Positions 18,064-27,896 of a stretch of 64,000 bases of DNA are shown in pieces (the first letter of the stretch is position 1; every line of letters starts with the position of its first letter). The stretch is from Bacteroidales bacterium. Lineage in GTDB: Bacteria; Bacteroidota; Bacteroidia; Bacteroidales; WCHB1-69. Below the pieces are notes generated by a model. That model was given only the letters and a program-made list of their open reading frames with translations, was not told where the DNA came from and did no database searches. Where the stretch lies: the NCBI GenBank assembly GCA_024400635.1, contig JAKSMI010000001.1, positions 567,534 to 631,533 on the forward strand. The letters are read 5' to 3'. Both the position numbers and the translations under genes were made by a program.

Positions 18064-18247
18064 AGTGGCCCGTGCGGAGATGAATATCACGCAGGGCGAA
18101 TTAGCGGAAAAAATAGGGGTGACCCGCCAGGCGGTGAACTCCATAGAATTAGGCAAGTATGTTCCAAGCACACTCCTTGCTTTGAAAATGGCACAGTATT
18201 TCGGCAAGACAGTAGAAGAGCTTTTTATTCTGGAAGAAGGAGATTAA
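18047..18247 (+). CDS. XRE/Cro-type transcriptional regulator
   Basis: A 66-residue protein from ATG 18047 (MKNRIKVARAEMNITQGELA). An upstream in-frame ATG at 17990 is rejected because it lies deep in the preceding gene. The whole protein is one helix-turn-helix (QGELAEKIGVTRQAVNSIE at 16-34) with the typical tail KTVEELFILEEGD. Short YozG-like regulators of this type usually pair with the adjacent membrane protein gene. It overlaps that gene by 17 bp, which suggests translational coupling. Confidence 0.88.
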   Translation: MKNRIKVARAEMNITQGELAEKIGVTRQAVNSIELGKYVPSTLLALKMAQYFGKTVEELFILEEGD

Positions 18248-18268
18248 TCACTATTGTTTGAAAAAATT

Positions 18269-18309
18269 GAAATTATCTCTTTAAACCTTAAAGGGATAAT
18301 TTCGTTTTG
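18269..18309 (+). terminator. Rho-independent terminator after the XRE gene
   Basis: A 16-bp near-perfect stem: GAAATTATCTCTTTAA pairs with TTAAAGGGATAATTTC around a 3-nt loop, then GTTTTGT. Confidence 0.85.
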
Positions 18310-18359
18310 TATTTAATTAGCACATTGAATTAATTTGCTCATTTGCTAATTATTTTTTG

Positions 18360-18367
18360 TATCTTTG
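18360..18367 (+). promoter_or_regulatory. -7 box for pepE
   Basis: TATCTTTG followed by CACCC, 28 bp before ATG 18396. TTTG words lie 14 and 22 bp upstream. Confidence 0.6.
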
Positions 18368-18395
18368 CACCCTTAACCCTAAAAATAGTATTGTC

Positions 18396-19151
18396 ATGAA
18401 ACTCTTACTGATCAGTAATTCCACGAATTATAAGGAACAGTATCTGGGCTGGTGCATGCCTTTAGTCGCCGAATTCTTGAAAAACGAAAAGAAGAACATC
18501 CTCTTTTTCCCATACGCAGGAATCAACATTGGCGGCAAGGCCTATCCAGCAAGTTACGATGCCTATACTGAACGCGTACAAAACGTCTTCAAGGATTTTG
18601 GATTCAATGTCAATTCCATCCACATGGCAAAAGACCCTGTAGAAGCCGTAAATCAAGCAGATGTGATAATGGTCGGTGGTGGCAACACTTTCCACCTGGT
18701 AGCTGAAATCCACAGACACAAACTTATTGAGCCCGTAAGACGCAAAGTCTTGGAAGGTACTCCTTTTCTGGGCTGGAGTGCTGGCTCAAACGTAGCTTGC
18801 CCGACCCTGCGCACCACCAACGACATGCCCGTCGTAATGCCAGAAAGTTTCAACTGCTTCGATTTTGTCCCATTCCAGATCAATCCTCACTACATTGATC
18901 CATATCGTGAAGAGATCAACGATGCCATTCGTCATGGTGGAGAAACTCGGCAAGTGCGTATTGAAGAGTTCCTTGCTGTAAACCAACAAATTACCGTTGC
19001 TGGTTTGCGTGAAGCCTGCGCACTTTGGGTTGAAAACGACCGCATTACGCTCAAGGGCTCACGTCCAATGCGCGTGTTGAAATATGGTAAAGAACCTTAC
19101 GAAATTCAACCCGAAAGCATTTTCGATTTTGCACTCAATGTTATTAAATAA
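18396..19151 (+). CDS. pepE: Dipeptidase E (peptidase family S51)
   Basis: A 251-residue protein starting at ATG 18396 (MKLLLISNSTNYKEQYLGWC). The in-frame ATG at 18357 would lie on the promoter. The nucleophile is Ser128 in GWSAGSN, preceded by the GGGNTFHL block at 94-101. Peptidase E cleaves Asp-X dipeptides in the cytoplasm. The length is slightly above the 230-residue E. coli enzyme. It appears to be followed in the same unit by the DHOD-like gene, 24 bp downstream. Confidence 0.9.
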   Translation: MKLLLISNSTNYKEQYLGWCMPLVAEFLKNEKKNILFFPYAGINIGGKAYPASYDAYTERVQNVFKDFGFNVNSIHMAKDPVEAVNQADVIMVGGGNTFHLVAEIHRHKLIEPVRRKVLEGTPFLGWSAGSNVACPTLRTTNDMPVVMPESFNCFDFVPFQINPHYIDPYREEINDAIRHGGETRQVRIEEFLAVNQQITVAGLREACALWVENDRITLKGSRPMRVLKYGKEPYEIQPESIFDFALNVIK

Positions 19152-19175
19152 TAATCACTTATAAATCAAACAGTT

Positions 19176-20162
19176 ATGATAGATCTTTCCGTAAAATATA
19201 TGGGATTCAAGCTGTGCAGCCCCTTGATTTTGGGAAGCTGTGGCTTAACCAATAAGCTCAACAATTTGCAGCAAGCCGAAGAATGTGGCTTTGGCGCTGT
19301 CGTTTTGAAATCAATTTTCGAAGAAGAGATTAACAACGAAGTCAATGCAGCCTTCAATGCCGACGAATCAGCTTCGATGTACAAGCAAGCGTATGATTAT
19401 ATCGCACAATATCAGGAAATGGCTTCTTCGCAAAAATACCTCGAATTTATTCGCCAAGCCACCGAAAAATTGTCCATTCCCGTCATTGCCAGCATTAACT
19501 GCGCAACGCCCAAAGGTTGGACCAAGTATGCCAAAATGATTGAAGAAGCTGGAGCCAAAGCATTAGAGGTCAATTATTTCATTCTTCCAACAAGTCTTGA
19601 AAACGATGCTGAATATTATCACGAATCTTATCTTGAATTGATAGAAAATCTGAAATCGGTTTTGACCATTCCTTTCAGTTTGAAGGTTTCAACCTACTTC
19701 ACTGATATGGCTCATTCACTGCAGCAATTGTCCTATACTGGCATCAGCTCTTTGGTAATGTTCAATCGATTTTATGCGCCAGACATCAATATTGACAAGA
19801 TGGAGTTTTCATCCATGAACAATAGCGGATCCGAATTCGAATTGAGCAACACCCTGCGTTGGACTGGCTTGTTGAGTGACAAACTACGCTGCGACATTTC
19901 CGCCACTTCCGGCGTCCAGGACAGCAAAGGCCTCATCAAATTATTATTGGCAGGTGCCACCACTGTTCAGGCAGCTTCCGTATTCTACAAGAAAGGCATT
20001 TCTTATGGCGCTACCATGCTGAGCGAAATGAAAGAATGGATGGAAAATAACGAATTCAATTCTATCAGCGACTTTTGCGGCAAAATGAGCTATAGCAAAG
20101 TCAGCAACCCTGACAACTATTTTAGAATCCAGTTTATGAAACACATGGCAGGTATCGAATAA
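19176..20162 (+). CDS. Dihydroorotate dehydrogenase-like flavoprotein
   Basis: A 328-residue TIM-barrel protein resembling class 1 dihydroorotate dehydrogenases: LGFKLCSPLILGSCGLT-like start, a V-I-A-S-I-N-C core strand, and the FMN phosphate region DISATSGVQDSKGLIKLLLA. It belongs to the DHOD-like group found as a second paralogue in Bacteroidetes, so its substrate may not be dihydroorotate. No other pyrimidine gene is adjacent. Its stop codon overlaps the start of the GldB gene (TAATG), which suggests coupling. Confidence 0.8.
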   Translation: MIDLSVKYMGFKLCSPLILGSCGLTNKLNNLQQAEECGFGAVVLKSIFEEEINNEVNAAFNADESASMYKQAYDYIAQYQEMASSQKYLEFIRQATEKLSIPVIASINCATPKGWTKYAKMIEEAGAKALEVNYFILPTSLENDAEYYHESYLELIENLKSVLTIPFSLKVSTYFTDMAHSLQQLSYTGISSLVMFNRFYAPDINIDKMEFSSMNNSGSEFELSNTLRWTGLLSDKLRCDISATSGVQDSKGLIKLLLAGATTVQAASVFYKKGISYGATMLSEMKEWMENNEFNSISDFCGKMSYSKVSNPDNYFRIQFMKHMAGIE

Positions 20163-21226
20163 TGAAAAACAAAAAAATTCTTTGGATTTCGTGTCTGGCA
20201 GTGCTGCTATTAACCATAGTTGGCATTTTGATTTGGCATTTTTCCAGCAATGCTAATTCTGATAATACCCGAAAAGAAGACATCAGCGAGTCAGAAATTA
20301 GAAAAATTGAAAAAAATGTCGACATTCATATTTCACGTTACGAGAAGGATTTATTTGCACTGGACACCAATCATCTAAAACAAGGCTTGCAGCGGCTTTC
20401 GAAGAAATATCCCGAAATGCTGATTGGTGACAACGTTTGGAATGAACCAGAAATGCTGCTACAACTCAAGGCGTATCTTTCCGACCCAGTAATTGTTGAG
20501 ATTTACAAAGATGCTTTAAAAACCTTCCCCAATTTGACACCCATTGAAACAGAGTTGAATCACGCCTTAAGTTTATACCTCAACTATTTCCCCAACGAGT
20601 CGCTGCCCAAATTTTATAGCCTCGTGCCTGGCATAAACACCGAAATGCCCAGTGTTTATGGTTATGACAATGATATTTTCATCCATTTGGATATGTATTT
20701 AGGCAAAGATTATAAATATTATAGTCAGGTTGGAATGCCGTTGTTCATCAGTGAAAGATGCGATAAGAAGTTCCTTCCACGCGATTGCATCTATAAAGCC
20801 TTATCCTATAAGAATATGGCACAAAAAATGCCCATTACACTTTTAGACAATATGATTTTTGAAGGTAAGCGTCTGTATTTCACTGAAATGATGTTTCCAG
20901 AAATGAGCGGGCAGGATGTGGTTGGCTACAACGACGCAAAATTCAAATGGGCCATGGAAAACCAAGCCAATGTTTGGATGTACATCATAGAAAAGGACTT
21001 GCTTTTTTCGAAGCAAAATGAAATTATTCGTCAATTTATTGAGGAAACCCCCTTTACAAAGGCCTTCGGGAATGACTCTCCAGGACGAATTGGCACCTTT
21101 ATCGGTTGGAAAATCGTGCAACAATATATGGAAAAGCATCCTGAAACCAGCCTTGCCGAATTGATGCAAATCACTGATGCTCAACTGATTTTGAATCAAT
21201 CAGGCTATAAACCCATTAACAAATAG
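20162..21226 (+). CDS. gldB: GldB-family protein
   Basis: A 354-residue protein with one N-terminal membrane anchor (residues 7-25). The conserved C-terminal block DSPGRIGTFIGWKIVQQYM and the NVWMYIIEKDLLF segment match the GldB family, which is linked to gliding motility and type IX secretion in Bacteroidetes. Unlike Flavobacterium GldB, a lipobox is not obvious here. It fits with the T9SS sorting domain on the 2421-residue protein at 39.4-46.6 kb. It is translationally coupled to the gene before it. Confidence 0.75.
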   Translation: MKNKKILWISCLAVLLLTIVGILIWHFSSNANSDNTRKEDISESEIRKIEKNVDIHISRYEKDLFALDTNHLKQGLQRLSKKYPEMLIGDNVWNEPEMLLQLKAYLSDPVIVEIYKDALKTFPNLTPIETELNHALSLYLNYFPNESLPKFYSLVPGINTEMPSVYGYDNDIFIHLDMYLGKDYKYYSQVGMPLFISERCDKKFLPRDCIYKALSYKNMAQKMPITLLDNMIFEGKRLYFTEMMFPEMSGQDVVGYNDAKFKWAMENQANVWMYIIEKDLLFSKQNEIIRQFIEETPFTKAFGNDSPGRIGTFIGWKIVQQYMEKHPETSLAELMQITDAQLILNQSGYKPINK

Positions 21227-21289
21227 TGTTATTTTTGTAAATAATACTAAATTTTTATTTATTTTTAATACAAATAATGAGTTTATTTG

Positions 21290-21297
21290 TATATTTG
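21290..21297 (+). promoter_or_regulatory. -7 box for ssb
   Basis: TATATTTG followed by CAGCG, 24 bp before ATG 21322. Confidence 0.6.
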
Positions 21298-21321
21298 CAG
21301 CGAACTTAAAAACTAAATGAT

Positions 21322-21777
21322 ATGTCTGGAATAAACAAAGTGATTTTAGTGGGACGTTTGGGCAAGGACCCTGAAGTCCGCGCATTTGAAAGCGGAGCCA
21401 AGAAGGCAAACTTCACCATGGCGACATCGGAGTACCGCAAGGACAAGGATGGCAACCGCGAAGAATTTACAGAATGGCACAACATCGTCTGTTGGCGCAA
21501 CCTGGCGGAGAATGCCGAAAAGTATTTGACAAAGGGGAAAATGATTTACCTTGAAGGCAAATTGCGCACGCGAAGTTGGGAAGACAATGGAACGAAGCGT
21601 TACATCACGGAAATTGAAGCTTCCACCTTTACGATGCTTGGATCCAAATCTGATGAAACCGAGCAGAAAGTGGCAAATGCCACAGCCACAGCACCACAGA
21701 ACCTGCCGCCACAGCCTCCAGCGGAAAGCTACACTGAGCCTTACGAATCCGCTGACAGCAACGATTTGCCCTTCTAG
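21322..21777 (+). CDS. ssb: Single-stranded DNA-binding protein
   Basis: A 151-residue SSB with an N-terminal OB fold (residues 1-105: [50 protein letters not shown]) and a disordered Pro-rich linker. It ends in the acidic tip D-S-N-D-L-P-F, which recruits partner proteins of replication and repair. It coats ssDNA as a tetramer. It is a monocistronic unit, placed tail-to-tail with mutS. Confidence 0.95.
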   Translation: MSGINKVILVGRLGKDPEVRAFESGAKKANFTMATSEYRKDKDGNREEFTEWHNIVCWRNLAENAEKYLTKGKMIYLEGKLRTRSWEDNGTKRYITEIEASTFTMLGSKSDETEQKVANATATAPQNLPPQPPAESYTEPYESADSNDLPF

Positions 21778-21779
21778 TC

Positions 21780-21819
21780 AATGGGAAAGAGGGAAGCGAA
21801 TGCTTCCCTCTTTCCCATT
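21780..21819. terminator. 18-bp perfect hairpin between ssb and mutS
   Basis: AATGGGAAAGAGGGAAGC pairs perfectly with GCTTCCCTCTTTCCCATT around a GAAT loop. It lies 2 bp after the ssb stop and 56 bp beyond the mutS stop. Because it is symmetric it could end transcription from both sides, but there is no T run directly behind it. Confidence 0.6.
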
Positions 21820-21875
21820 CTTGCTCTTGGTATTGACAAATATTTCACGCGATATACCAACGACATGAAATATGA

Positions 21876-24479
21876 TTATTTCTTGGGCTTTGTCAGCATT
21901 TTCTTAATGTCATTGAGTTTCATTAAAGCTTCAACTGGTGTCAGACTGTTGATGTCCAAATCGACAATCTGATCTTTGATATCCAACAACAAGGGATCAT
22001 CAAGAGCGATGAAACTGAGCTGATAACCCGGATTATGCTTTTCAACTTTGATGGCATCGTTACTACCACGACTTCTCTCAAGTTGTTCCAAAACTTCTTC
22101 GGCACGTTTCAGCACTGAGGACGGCATACCCGCCATTCTTGCCACATGGATACCAAAACTATGCTCGCTGCCGCCTTTCTCTAACTTCCTCAAAAACAAT
22201 ATCCTATTATTGATTTCTTTGACCGTAACGTGGTAATTCTTAATGCGCGAAAATTGCGAAGCCATTTCATTGAGTTCATGATAATGCGTCGCAAAGAGCA
22301 CTTTGGCCTTATGGATAGGATTTTCGTGTAGATATTCGGCAATCGACCAGGCAATAGAAACACCATCATAGGTGCTGGTGCCTCGTCCAATTTCATCCAA
22401 CAAAACCAAGCTACGATTAGAAACATTATTCAAAATACTGGCAGTTTCATTCATTTCCACCATAAACGTTGACTCCCCGGTAGAAATATTATCTGAAGCA
22501 CCTACCCGAGTAAAAACCTTATCTACTATACCGATTTCAGCTTTCGAGGCAGGCACAAAACAACCCATTTGAGCCATCAGAACGATGAGGGCCGTCTGAC
22601 GAAGTAACGCCGACTTACCCGACATATTCGGTCCGGTGATAATGATGATTTGCTGCTTTTCATTATCAAGATAAATATCATTGCTGATATATTTTTCTCC
22701 TGGCGGCAATTGCTGTTCAATCACAGGATGACGACCATTCTTAATGTTGATGACAGTAGAATCGCTAATGATTGGCCGCGTATAGTGATTTTCAATTGAT
22801 ACGCGGGCGAAGCACAGTAACACATCCAAACGAGCCACCAGACGAGCATCCAACTGGATCATCGGCATATAATCAATCAATCCCAAAATGAACTCATTAT
22901 AAAGACGTGTTTCAATTTCCAAAATCTTATCCTCAGCACCTAAAATCTTATCTTCCAGTTCCTTAAGTTCTGGCGTAATATAACGTTCCCCATTCGTCAA
23001 GGTCTGCTTGCGAATCCAATCTTCAGGGACCTTCGACTTATGCGTATTGGTAACTTCCAAATAATAGCCAAAGACATTGTTGAAACCAATTTTCAGTGAA
23101 GGAATTCCCGTTCTCTCTGACTCGCGATGTTGGATATCGCTCAGGATTTGTTTACTATTACTTGCCAATGATGAAAGCATATCCAGTTCCGAATCAACGC
23201 CATTGGCAAAAACACGACCTTTGTTGACTGCAATAGGAGGATCCTCAACAAATTGAGTTTCAATCTGACGGCAGACGCTATTGCAAGGATTCAGTTGTTC
23301 GGCAATTTTCTGCAATGATGGAAGTTCCGTATGTTGGCAAAAAGTTTTGATTTCATCTATGGCGCGCAAAGAACGTGCCAACTGGACCACTTCTCGAGGC
23401 GATATCTTTCCCGTAGCGATTTTTGAAACTAAGCGCTCAACATCGCCCACATTCTTCATCGTTGAGCAAATATTATTTGCAAGTTCCTCATTTTCAATAA
23501 AATAATTCACATTTGCCAGACGTTCCTCTATCATTACCTTCTCTTTGAGCGGTAACACCATCCACTTTTTCAGCATGCGTGAACCCATCGGCGTGAGGGT
23601 TTTGTCCAAGATTTGAAGCAAGGTGACGGCATTCTCGTTAGGCGAATGTATCAGTTCCAGATTTCTAATCGTAAACCTATCCAGCCATACGTAAATTTCT
23701 TCTTCTATCCTATTTAATTTATTGATATGTTGAATCTTATGGTTTTGCGTTTCATAAAGATAATGCAAAGCTGAACCTGCAGCAATGATGCCATATCCGA
23801 GGTTGTCAACACCGAAACCTTTCAGTGAAGTAGTTTGAAAATGCTTGGTCAACAAATCCATCGCATAATCGGTGGTAAAAACCCAATCATCGAAAGTGGT
23901 GAGCAGAATTTTATCGCCAAAACGCTCTTTAAAAGCAGTGGTTTTATTTTTCTGAATGACAATTTCCGAAGGCTTGAAATTCTGCAGCAGTTTGTCGATA
24001 TAATCTTCATTGCCTTCCGCCACATAAAATTCGCCTGTGGAAATATCCACGAAGGAAATACCAATTTTACTATCGGTATAATGAATGCCAGCCAAAAAAT
24101 TGTTTTCTTTCTGTTCCAGCACTTTGTCATTGGTGGAAACGCCGGGTGTTACAAGCTCAACAATACCACGTTTAACGATGGTTTTGGTGAGTTTCGGATC
24201 TTCCAATTGTTCGCAGATGGCTACGCGAAGACCTGCCCGCACCAACTTGGGCAAATAAGTATCGAGGGCGTGGTGAGGGAAACCCGCCAAATCAATAGAA
24301 GTAGCAGTGCCATTGGCACGTTTGGTTAATACAATACCCAAAATTTGCGAAGTCTTGATGGCATCGTCGCCAAAAGTTTCATAAAAATCACCGACTCGAA
24401 ACAGCAAAATCGCATCAGGGTGTTGAGCTTTAAATTGATTGTATTGTTTAATTAGCGGAGTTTCGACCATCTTTCCCAT
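21876..24479 (-). CDS. mutS: DNA mismatch repair protein MutS
   Basis: An 867-residue MutS that recognises mismatches and small loops. The N-terminal mismatch-binding domain has the conserved F-Y-E (RVGDFYETF) near residue 30. The C-terminal ATPase has a Walker [14 protein letters not shown] and Walker B/signature [14 protein letters not shown], then the helix-turn-helix end. The length is typical for MutS1. It is transcribed from a divergent promoter region shared with the glycosyltransferase gene. Confidence 0.97.
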   Translation of the reverse strand: MGKMVETPLIKQYNQFKAQHPDAILLFRVGDFYETFGDDAIKTSQILGIVLTKRANGTATSIDLAGFPHHALDTYLPKLVRAGLRVAICEQLEDPKLTKTIVKRGIVELVTPGVSTNDKVLEQKENNFLAGIHYTDSKIGISFVDISTGEFYVAEGNEDYIDKLLQNFKPSEIVIQKNKTTAFKERFGDKILLTTFDDWVFTTDYAMDLLTKHFQTTSLKGFGVDNLGYGIIAAGSALHYLYETQNHKIQHINKLNRIEEEIYVWLDRFTIRNLELIHSPNENAVTLLQILDKTLTPMGSRMLKKWMVLPLKEKVMIEERLANVNYFIENEELANNICSTMKNVGDVERLVSKIATGKISPREVVQLARSLRAIDEIKTFCQHTELPSLQKIAEQLNPCNSVCRQIETQFVEDPPIAVNKGRVFANGVDSELDMLSSLASNSKQILSDIQHRESERTGIPSLKIGFNNVFGYYLEVTNTHKSKVPEDWIRKQTLTNGERYITPELKELEDKILGAEDKILEIETRLYNEFILGLIDYMPMIQLDARLVARLDVLLCFARVSIENHYTRPIISDSTVINIKNGRHPVIEQQLPPGEKYISNDIYLDNEKQQIIIITGPNMSGKSALLRQTALIVLMAQMGCFVPASKAEIGIVDKVFTRVGASDNISTGESTFMVEMNETASILNNVSNRSLVLLDEIGRGTSTYDGVSIAWSIAEYLHENPIHKAKVLFATHYHELNEMASQFSRIKNYHVTVKEINNRILFLRKLEKGGSEHSFGIHVARMAGMPSSVLKRAEEVLEQLERSRGSNDAIKVEKHNPGYQLSFIALDDPLLLDIKDQIVDLDINSLTPVEALMKLNDIKKMLTKPKK

Positions 24480-24499
24480 TGTCGTCAGAATTTGAAGTG

Positions 24500-24507
24500 C
24501 AAAGATA
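24500..24507 (-). promoter_or_regulatory. -7 box for mutS
   Basis: TATCTTTG on the minus strand, followed by CAC, 20 bp before the mutS start. Confidence 0.55.
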
Positions 24508-24519
24508 AGATATTTTTCG

Positions 24520-24527
24520 TACTTTTG
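24520..24527 (+). promoter_or_regulatory. -7 box for the glycosyltransferase gene
   Basis: TACTTTTG ends only 5 bp before ATG 24533, so the transcript may be leaderless. Confidence 0.5.
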
Positions 24528-24532
24528 CCCCT

Positions 24533-26176
24533 ATGAATGAGACGAAAAAAAGATTCTTTTTCTATTTGCTGATATGGCTTTGCCTTGATTTCGTTCAGGC
24601 CATTTTTACGCCATTACACGCCGATGAAGCCTACTATGCCTTGTACGGCCAGCATCTGGCTTGGGGATACTACGATCATCCTCCCATGGTTGCAATAATT
24701 TGCTGGTTGAGTAGCTTAATTGGAACCGGATATTTATCAGTGCGATTTGTCACTATTCTGATGCACGCTGGCACGCTTGGACTTGTTTGGCTAACCTTAC
24801 CGGAAGGCGAAAGAACCGACACGCACAGCGTTAACCGCTTCTTTCTGATTTCCTCCTCGCTATTCATGTTTGTTTTATACGGGTTCATTACCACGCCCGA
24901 CGCACCCTTGCTGTTCTTTACAGCGCTTTTCTTTTTCCTCTACAAAAAATTCCTCGTAGACAGCAATTGGCTCAATGCCTTGGGCATGGCAGGATGTATG
25001 GCAGCCATGCTCTACAGCAAATACATGGCGGCGCTACTTATCGTTTTAGTCATCCTTTCCAATATTAATATCCTGAAAAACAGCAAATTCTGCTGTGCTG
25101 GAATTTTAGCTTTGCTATTGTTTGCCCCGCACATTTTATGGCAGATTCAAAATGATTTTCCGAGTTTCAAATACCACCTCGTCAGCCGCAGCGATCCCTT
25201 CAGCATCAATTATCTGCTCGAATTTATTCCTAATCAGCTGCTGGTATTCAATCCCGCATGCTTTGCCTTGGCATTATATTTTTGCTGGAAAGAAAGAAAA
25301 AACAAGGACTTGCAAACACGAGCGCAACTATTTTCCATTGTGGGCTTTATCTTCTTTTTCTGGCTGATGACAATCAAAGGGCACGCCGAACCACATTGGA
25401 CAGTCGCCATTTCCATTCCAATCATTTTGCTACTTCACCAATGCACTTCCAATATTTCCTGGAAAAAACGGCTGCTCAGATTGCTCCTTCCTTTTGCAAT
25501 CATCACTTTTATCGTACGTATAATACTATGTATTAATATCTTACCTGAAAATACAGGATTTAAAAATTATGAAAAAAGAATTGAAGGTTTACATCAATTA
25601 TGCGGTTCAAGGCCAGCCGTCTTCGTAGCCTCTTTCCAAAATCCTTCTCTTTATCAATATTATACACACGAAAACGCCTTTTCTGTTGGTTCGGTTTATT
25701 TCCGTGACACGCAATTCGACCTATGGCAATGTGACACGCTGACTCAAGGAAAACCTGCGGTCATCTTCGCCGAAGTGAGCAAGGGCCAAGTCATTGACAT
25801 TGACGGCAAACAATTCATCTACGTTCCCACTGAACATTTTCAGAGTGCCAACCGCATTCAAATAAAACTGCTGCATAGTGAAATTCAAGAAGATAGTGTT
25901 ACTTTTGACATCAACATCCGCAATGATTACAATACTCCTTTCGATTTCAATCATCCTGAATTCAGAGCCAATATTTATGTTGCCTACCTGATTAATCATC
26001 ATCTTCAATATGAATTATGTTCAAATCCCGAGCCGGCGATAATTCCACCACACGGGACCATTCAACATCAGGTAAAAGTCAGATACATTCCCGACATGCC
26101 AGCAACATTCTGCATCGACAACACAGTAAATATGTCGCGAAATAGCGATGTATTCAAGGTGAGAAGTGAAAACTAA
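24533..26176 (+). CDS. Membrane glycosyltransferase, ArnT/PMT (GT39-like) family
   Basis: A 547-residue protein with about ten membrane helices in the first 350 residues and a soluble C-terminus. The first periplasmic loop carries the catalytic-type acidic pair D31-E32 in PLHADEAYYALYG, followed by GYYDHPPMVA, both hallmarks of lipid-linked-sugar transferases such as ArnT and PMTs. It probably moves a sugar from a polyprenyl carrier to a lipid, protein or glycan in the periplasm; the acceptor cannot be told. The start codon lies 5 bp after the promoter box. Confidence 0.85.
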   Translation: MNETKKRFFFYLLIWLCLDFVQAIFTPLHADEAYYALYGQHLAWGYYDHPPMVAIICWLSSLIGTGYLSVRFVTILMHAGTLGLVWLTLPEGERTDTHSVNRFFLISSSLFMFVLYGFITTPDAPLLFFTALFFFLYKKFLVDSNWLNALGMAGCMAAMLYSKYMAALLIVLVILSNINILKNSKFCCAGILALLLFAPHILWQIQNDFPSFKYHLVSRSDPFSINYLLEFIPNQLLVFNPACFALALYFCWKERKNKDLQTRAQLFSIVGFIFFFWLMTIKGHAEPHWTVAISIPIILLLHQCTSNISWKKRLLRLLLPFAIITFIVRIILCINILPENTGFKNYEKRIEGLHQLCGSRPAVFVASFQNPSLYQYYTHENAFSVGSVYFRDTQFDLWQCDTLTQGKPAVIFAEVSKGQVIDIDGKQFIYVPTEHFQSANRIQIKLLHSEIQEDSVTFDINIRNDYNTPFDFNHPEFRANIYVAYLINHHLQYELCSNPEPAIIPPHGTIQHQVKVRYIPDMPATFCIDNTVNMSRNSDVFKVRSEN

Positions 26177-26183
26177 AAGTTTA

Positions 26184-26207
26184 TTTATGATTTATTAATA
26201 TCATAAA
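26184..26207. terminator. Hairpin between convergent genes
   Basis: TTTATGAT (26184-26191) pairs with ATCATAAA (26200-26207). It lies between two convergent stop codons, overlaps the end of the minus-strand gene and is AT-rich, so it is a possible weak bidirectional terminator. Confidence 0.4.
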
Positions 26208-27133
26208 TTCAATATGGCAATGACTTCGCCCTCCATAAACTCTCCACCGGGATAGCGGGCGGTATAGTCCAGATTCAACCAGATTTGCTTTTGGTTATCG
26301 ATATGATAATGTAGTCGCTTCCCGTCAGATTCATTCTTGAACATCAAATGCTTGACAATATAATTAACATCTTCCAAATTGTTTGCATCTCCGATGAGGA
26401 TTTCTGGATAAACGTGTTCGTCGGTATGCACCAGCCGCATTGTGCCGCCAATGGACATCACAGCTGCGGCCATCATAATGGAATGATCATCGCAATCACC
26501 CGAAAAGTTTTCGAGGTTATCGCTGGCCTTAACCAGAAATTCTTCTTCTAACGGATCGTTGACATAATTCCAACGGCGGTTCACATCTCTAAAAACGGCA
26601 AAGCACTGAATAAGCCGACGATAATCGTGATACTCTGCCACATACTTGCGCAAACTATCGTCGGTAGTCAATGAAACAGCATAATTGCGCACGTCGGGAT
26701 TATAATAATCCACTGCTTTGATGTATTGGATTTTATGTGGGAAGGGGCGAAGCTTGCTGGAAACATTATCGGGTTGCGGTTCCGTAAAAACACCGTAAAC
26801 CTTCTCTTTATAATCGGTATAGGCCAAGCGGAAACCATAGCCTTTGGTCAAAGTTCCAAAAGTGAGGAAACCCAAAATCAAAGTCCAAAGAACAACCACA
26901 ACCAGACGCTGTTTCCGCAAGATGAAATGAACTAATGCAATCAAGGCCAAAAACAATATCAGACGATCGAGATTGAAAGGCCAGTTGAAGTTAGGAATAT
27001 ACCGAAAGGTTATGAATACCAGAGGTATCAGCAACAAATAAGCCAACAGGCCAAAGAATACGCGCACGATTGGCTTTTCGTTTTCATTCCTCTTGAAGAT
27101 CTTGGAGTGTTTCATTTCGGTCATATATCTCAA
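26201..27133 (-). CDS. Membrane-anchored transglutaminase-like protein
   Basis: A 310-residue protein with three N-terminal membrane helices (about residues 25-45, 55-72 and 78-96) and a C-terminal domain of the transglutaminase/cysteine-protease fold. The probable catalytic Cys is in NFSGDCDDHSIMMAAA, with a His in LVHTDEHVYPE and later Asp. Start codons at 27133, 27121 and 27112 are all possible; 27112 (MKHSKIFKRNENEK) gives the most protein-like N-terminus. It probably acts on envelope protein or peptide substrates. It follows the flavin reductase gene by 17 bp. Confidence 0.75.
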   Translation of the reverse strand: MRYMTEMKHSKIFKRNENEKPIVRVFFGLLAYLLLIPLVFITFRYIPNFNWPFNLDRLILFLALIALVHFILRKQRLVVVVLWTLILGFLTFGTLTKGYGFRLAYTDYKEKVYGVFTEPQPDNVSSKLRPFPHKIQYIKAVDYYNPDVRNYAVSLTTDDSLRKYVAEYHDYRRLIQCFAVFRDVNRRWNYVNDPLEEEFLVKASDNLENFSGDCDDHSIMMAAAVMSIGGTMRLVHTDEHVYPEILIGDANNLEDVNYIVKHLMFKNESDGKRLHYHIDNQKQIWLNLDYTARYPGGEFMEGEVIAILNL

Positions 27134-27150
27134 ACGGGGATCACTTCAAT

Positions 27151-27729
27151 TTATTTTTTCTTTTCCACAGAAAAACCAAATTTTCCCAAAATTTTGCCCA
27201 ACCCGTAATATTGACCATGCGAATAAGTCACCAGATTGGCACGTTTAAGGTCGAGGGCACCGGTTTTCTTGTCGAGATAACGAGGGTCGGCATTGACAGC
27301 CACCACCTTAGCCAAGAAAAGGTCGTGGGAGCCCAAGGGGATAATTTCCGTAACCTCGCACTCGATATTAACGGGCGACTCATAAATCAGCGGAGCCTTG
27401 ACCACTTTGCCTCGGACAGGAGTCAGGTTGGTTTCAAAAAACTTGTTGTATTTCTTGCCCGAGCGGACGCCACACCAATCGGTAACAGCAGCCAATGGTT
27501 CATTAACCAAGTTGATGACGAACTGTTTCCTTTCTTTGATGATGTTATAGGAATGACGTTCGGGGCGAATGGAAATTGAGCACATCGGAGGATCGGAGCA
27601 GATGGTGCCAGTCCATGCCACGGTAAGGATATTATATTCATCGGGGCTTTCGCCACAACTGACCATCACGACAGGAGTCGGGTTGAGCATATTGCCAGGC
27701 TTCAGTGATACTTTTTGCGTATTATTCAT
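27151..27729 (-). CDS. Flavin reductase family protein
   Basis: A 192-residue FMN-binding split-barrel protein. Conserved features are NMLNPTPVVMVSCG, the FMN-contacting NILTVAWTGTICSDPPMCSI, and HSYNIIKERKQFVINL. Such proteins reduce flavin with NAD(P)H or bind FMN in two-component oxygenases and NADH:FMN oxidoreductases. No partner oxygenase is adjacent. It is the first gene of a two-gene unit with the transglutaminase-like gene and is preceded by a clear minus-strand -7 box. Confidence 0.88.
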   Translation of the reverse strand: MNNTQKVSLKPGNMLNPTPVVMVSCGESPDEYNILTVAWTGTICSDPPMCSISIRPERHSYNIIKERKQFVINLVNEPLAAVTDWCGVRSGKKYNKFFETNLTPVRGKVVKAPLIYESPVNIECEVTEIIPLGSHDLFLAKVVAVNADPRYLDKKTGALDLKRANLVTYSHGQYYGLGKILGKFGFSVEKKK

Positions 27730-27747
27730 TCATTCAAAATTAACATG

Positions 27748-27755
27748 CAAAAATA
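27748..27755 (-). promoter_or_regulatory. -7 box for the flavin reductase unit
   Basis: TATTTTTG on the minus strand, followed by CATG, 18 bp before the start at 27729. Confidence 0.55.
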
Positions 27756-27811
27756 CGATTATTTTTAGAAGAAAGCATACGAATAGATGATTTGACATCA
27801 CGGCTAAGAGA

Positions 27812-27891
27812 AATAAAAAAGGAGCAAAGATATGCCCCCTTTAGATGTTTTCACAACGGAATAATCCTTATTGTGATTTGCTTGAAAATTG
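27812..27891 (-). ncRNA. tracrRNA of the type II-C CRISPR system
   Basis: Read on the minus strand, 27891-27870 gives AATTTTCAAGCAAATCACAA, the anti-repeat. It pairs with the 5' half of the crRNA repeat (GTTGTGATTTGCTTTGAAAA) with a single-nucleotide length difference. Downstream come a short AAGGATTATTCC nexus hairpin and GTTGTGAAAACATC. A G-rich terminator stem follows (AGGGGGCA with TGCTCCT, 27821-27841) and then TTTTTTATTT. The expected transcript is about 75-80 nt. Its promoter box is at 27897-27904. It is transcribed away from cas9, from the cas9 upstream region. The exact 5' end is inferred. Confidence 0.85.
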
Positions 27892-27896
27892 TTCTG

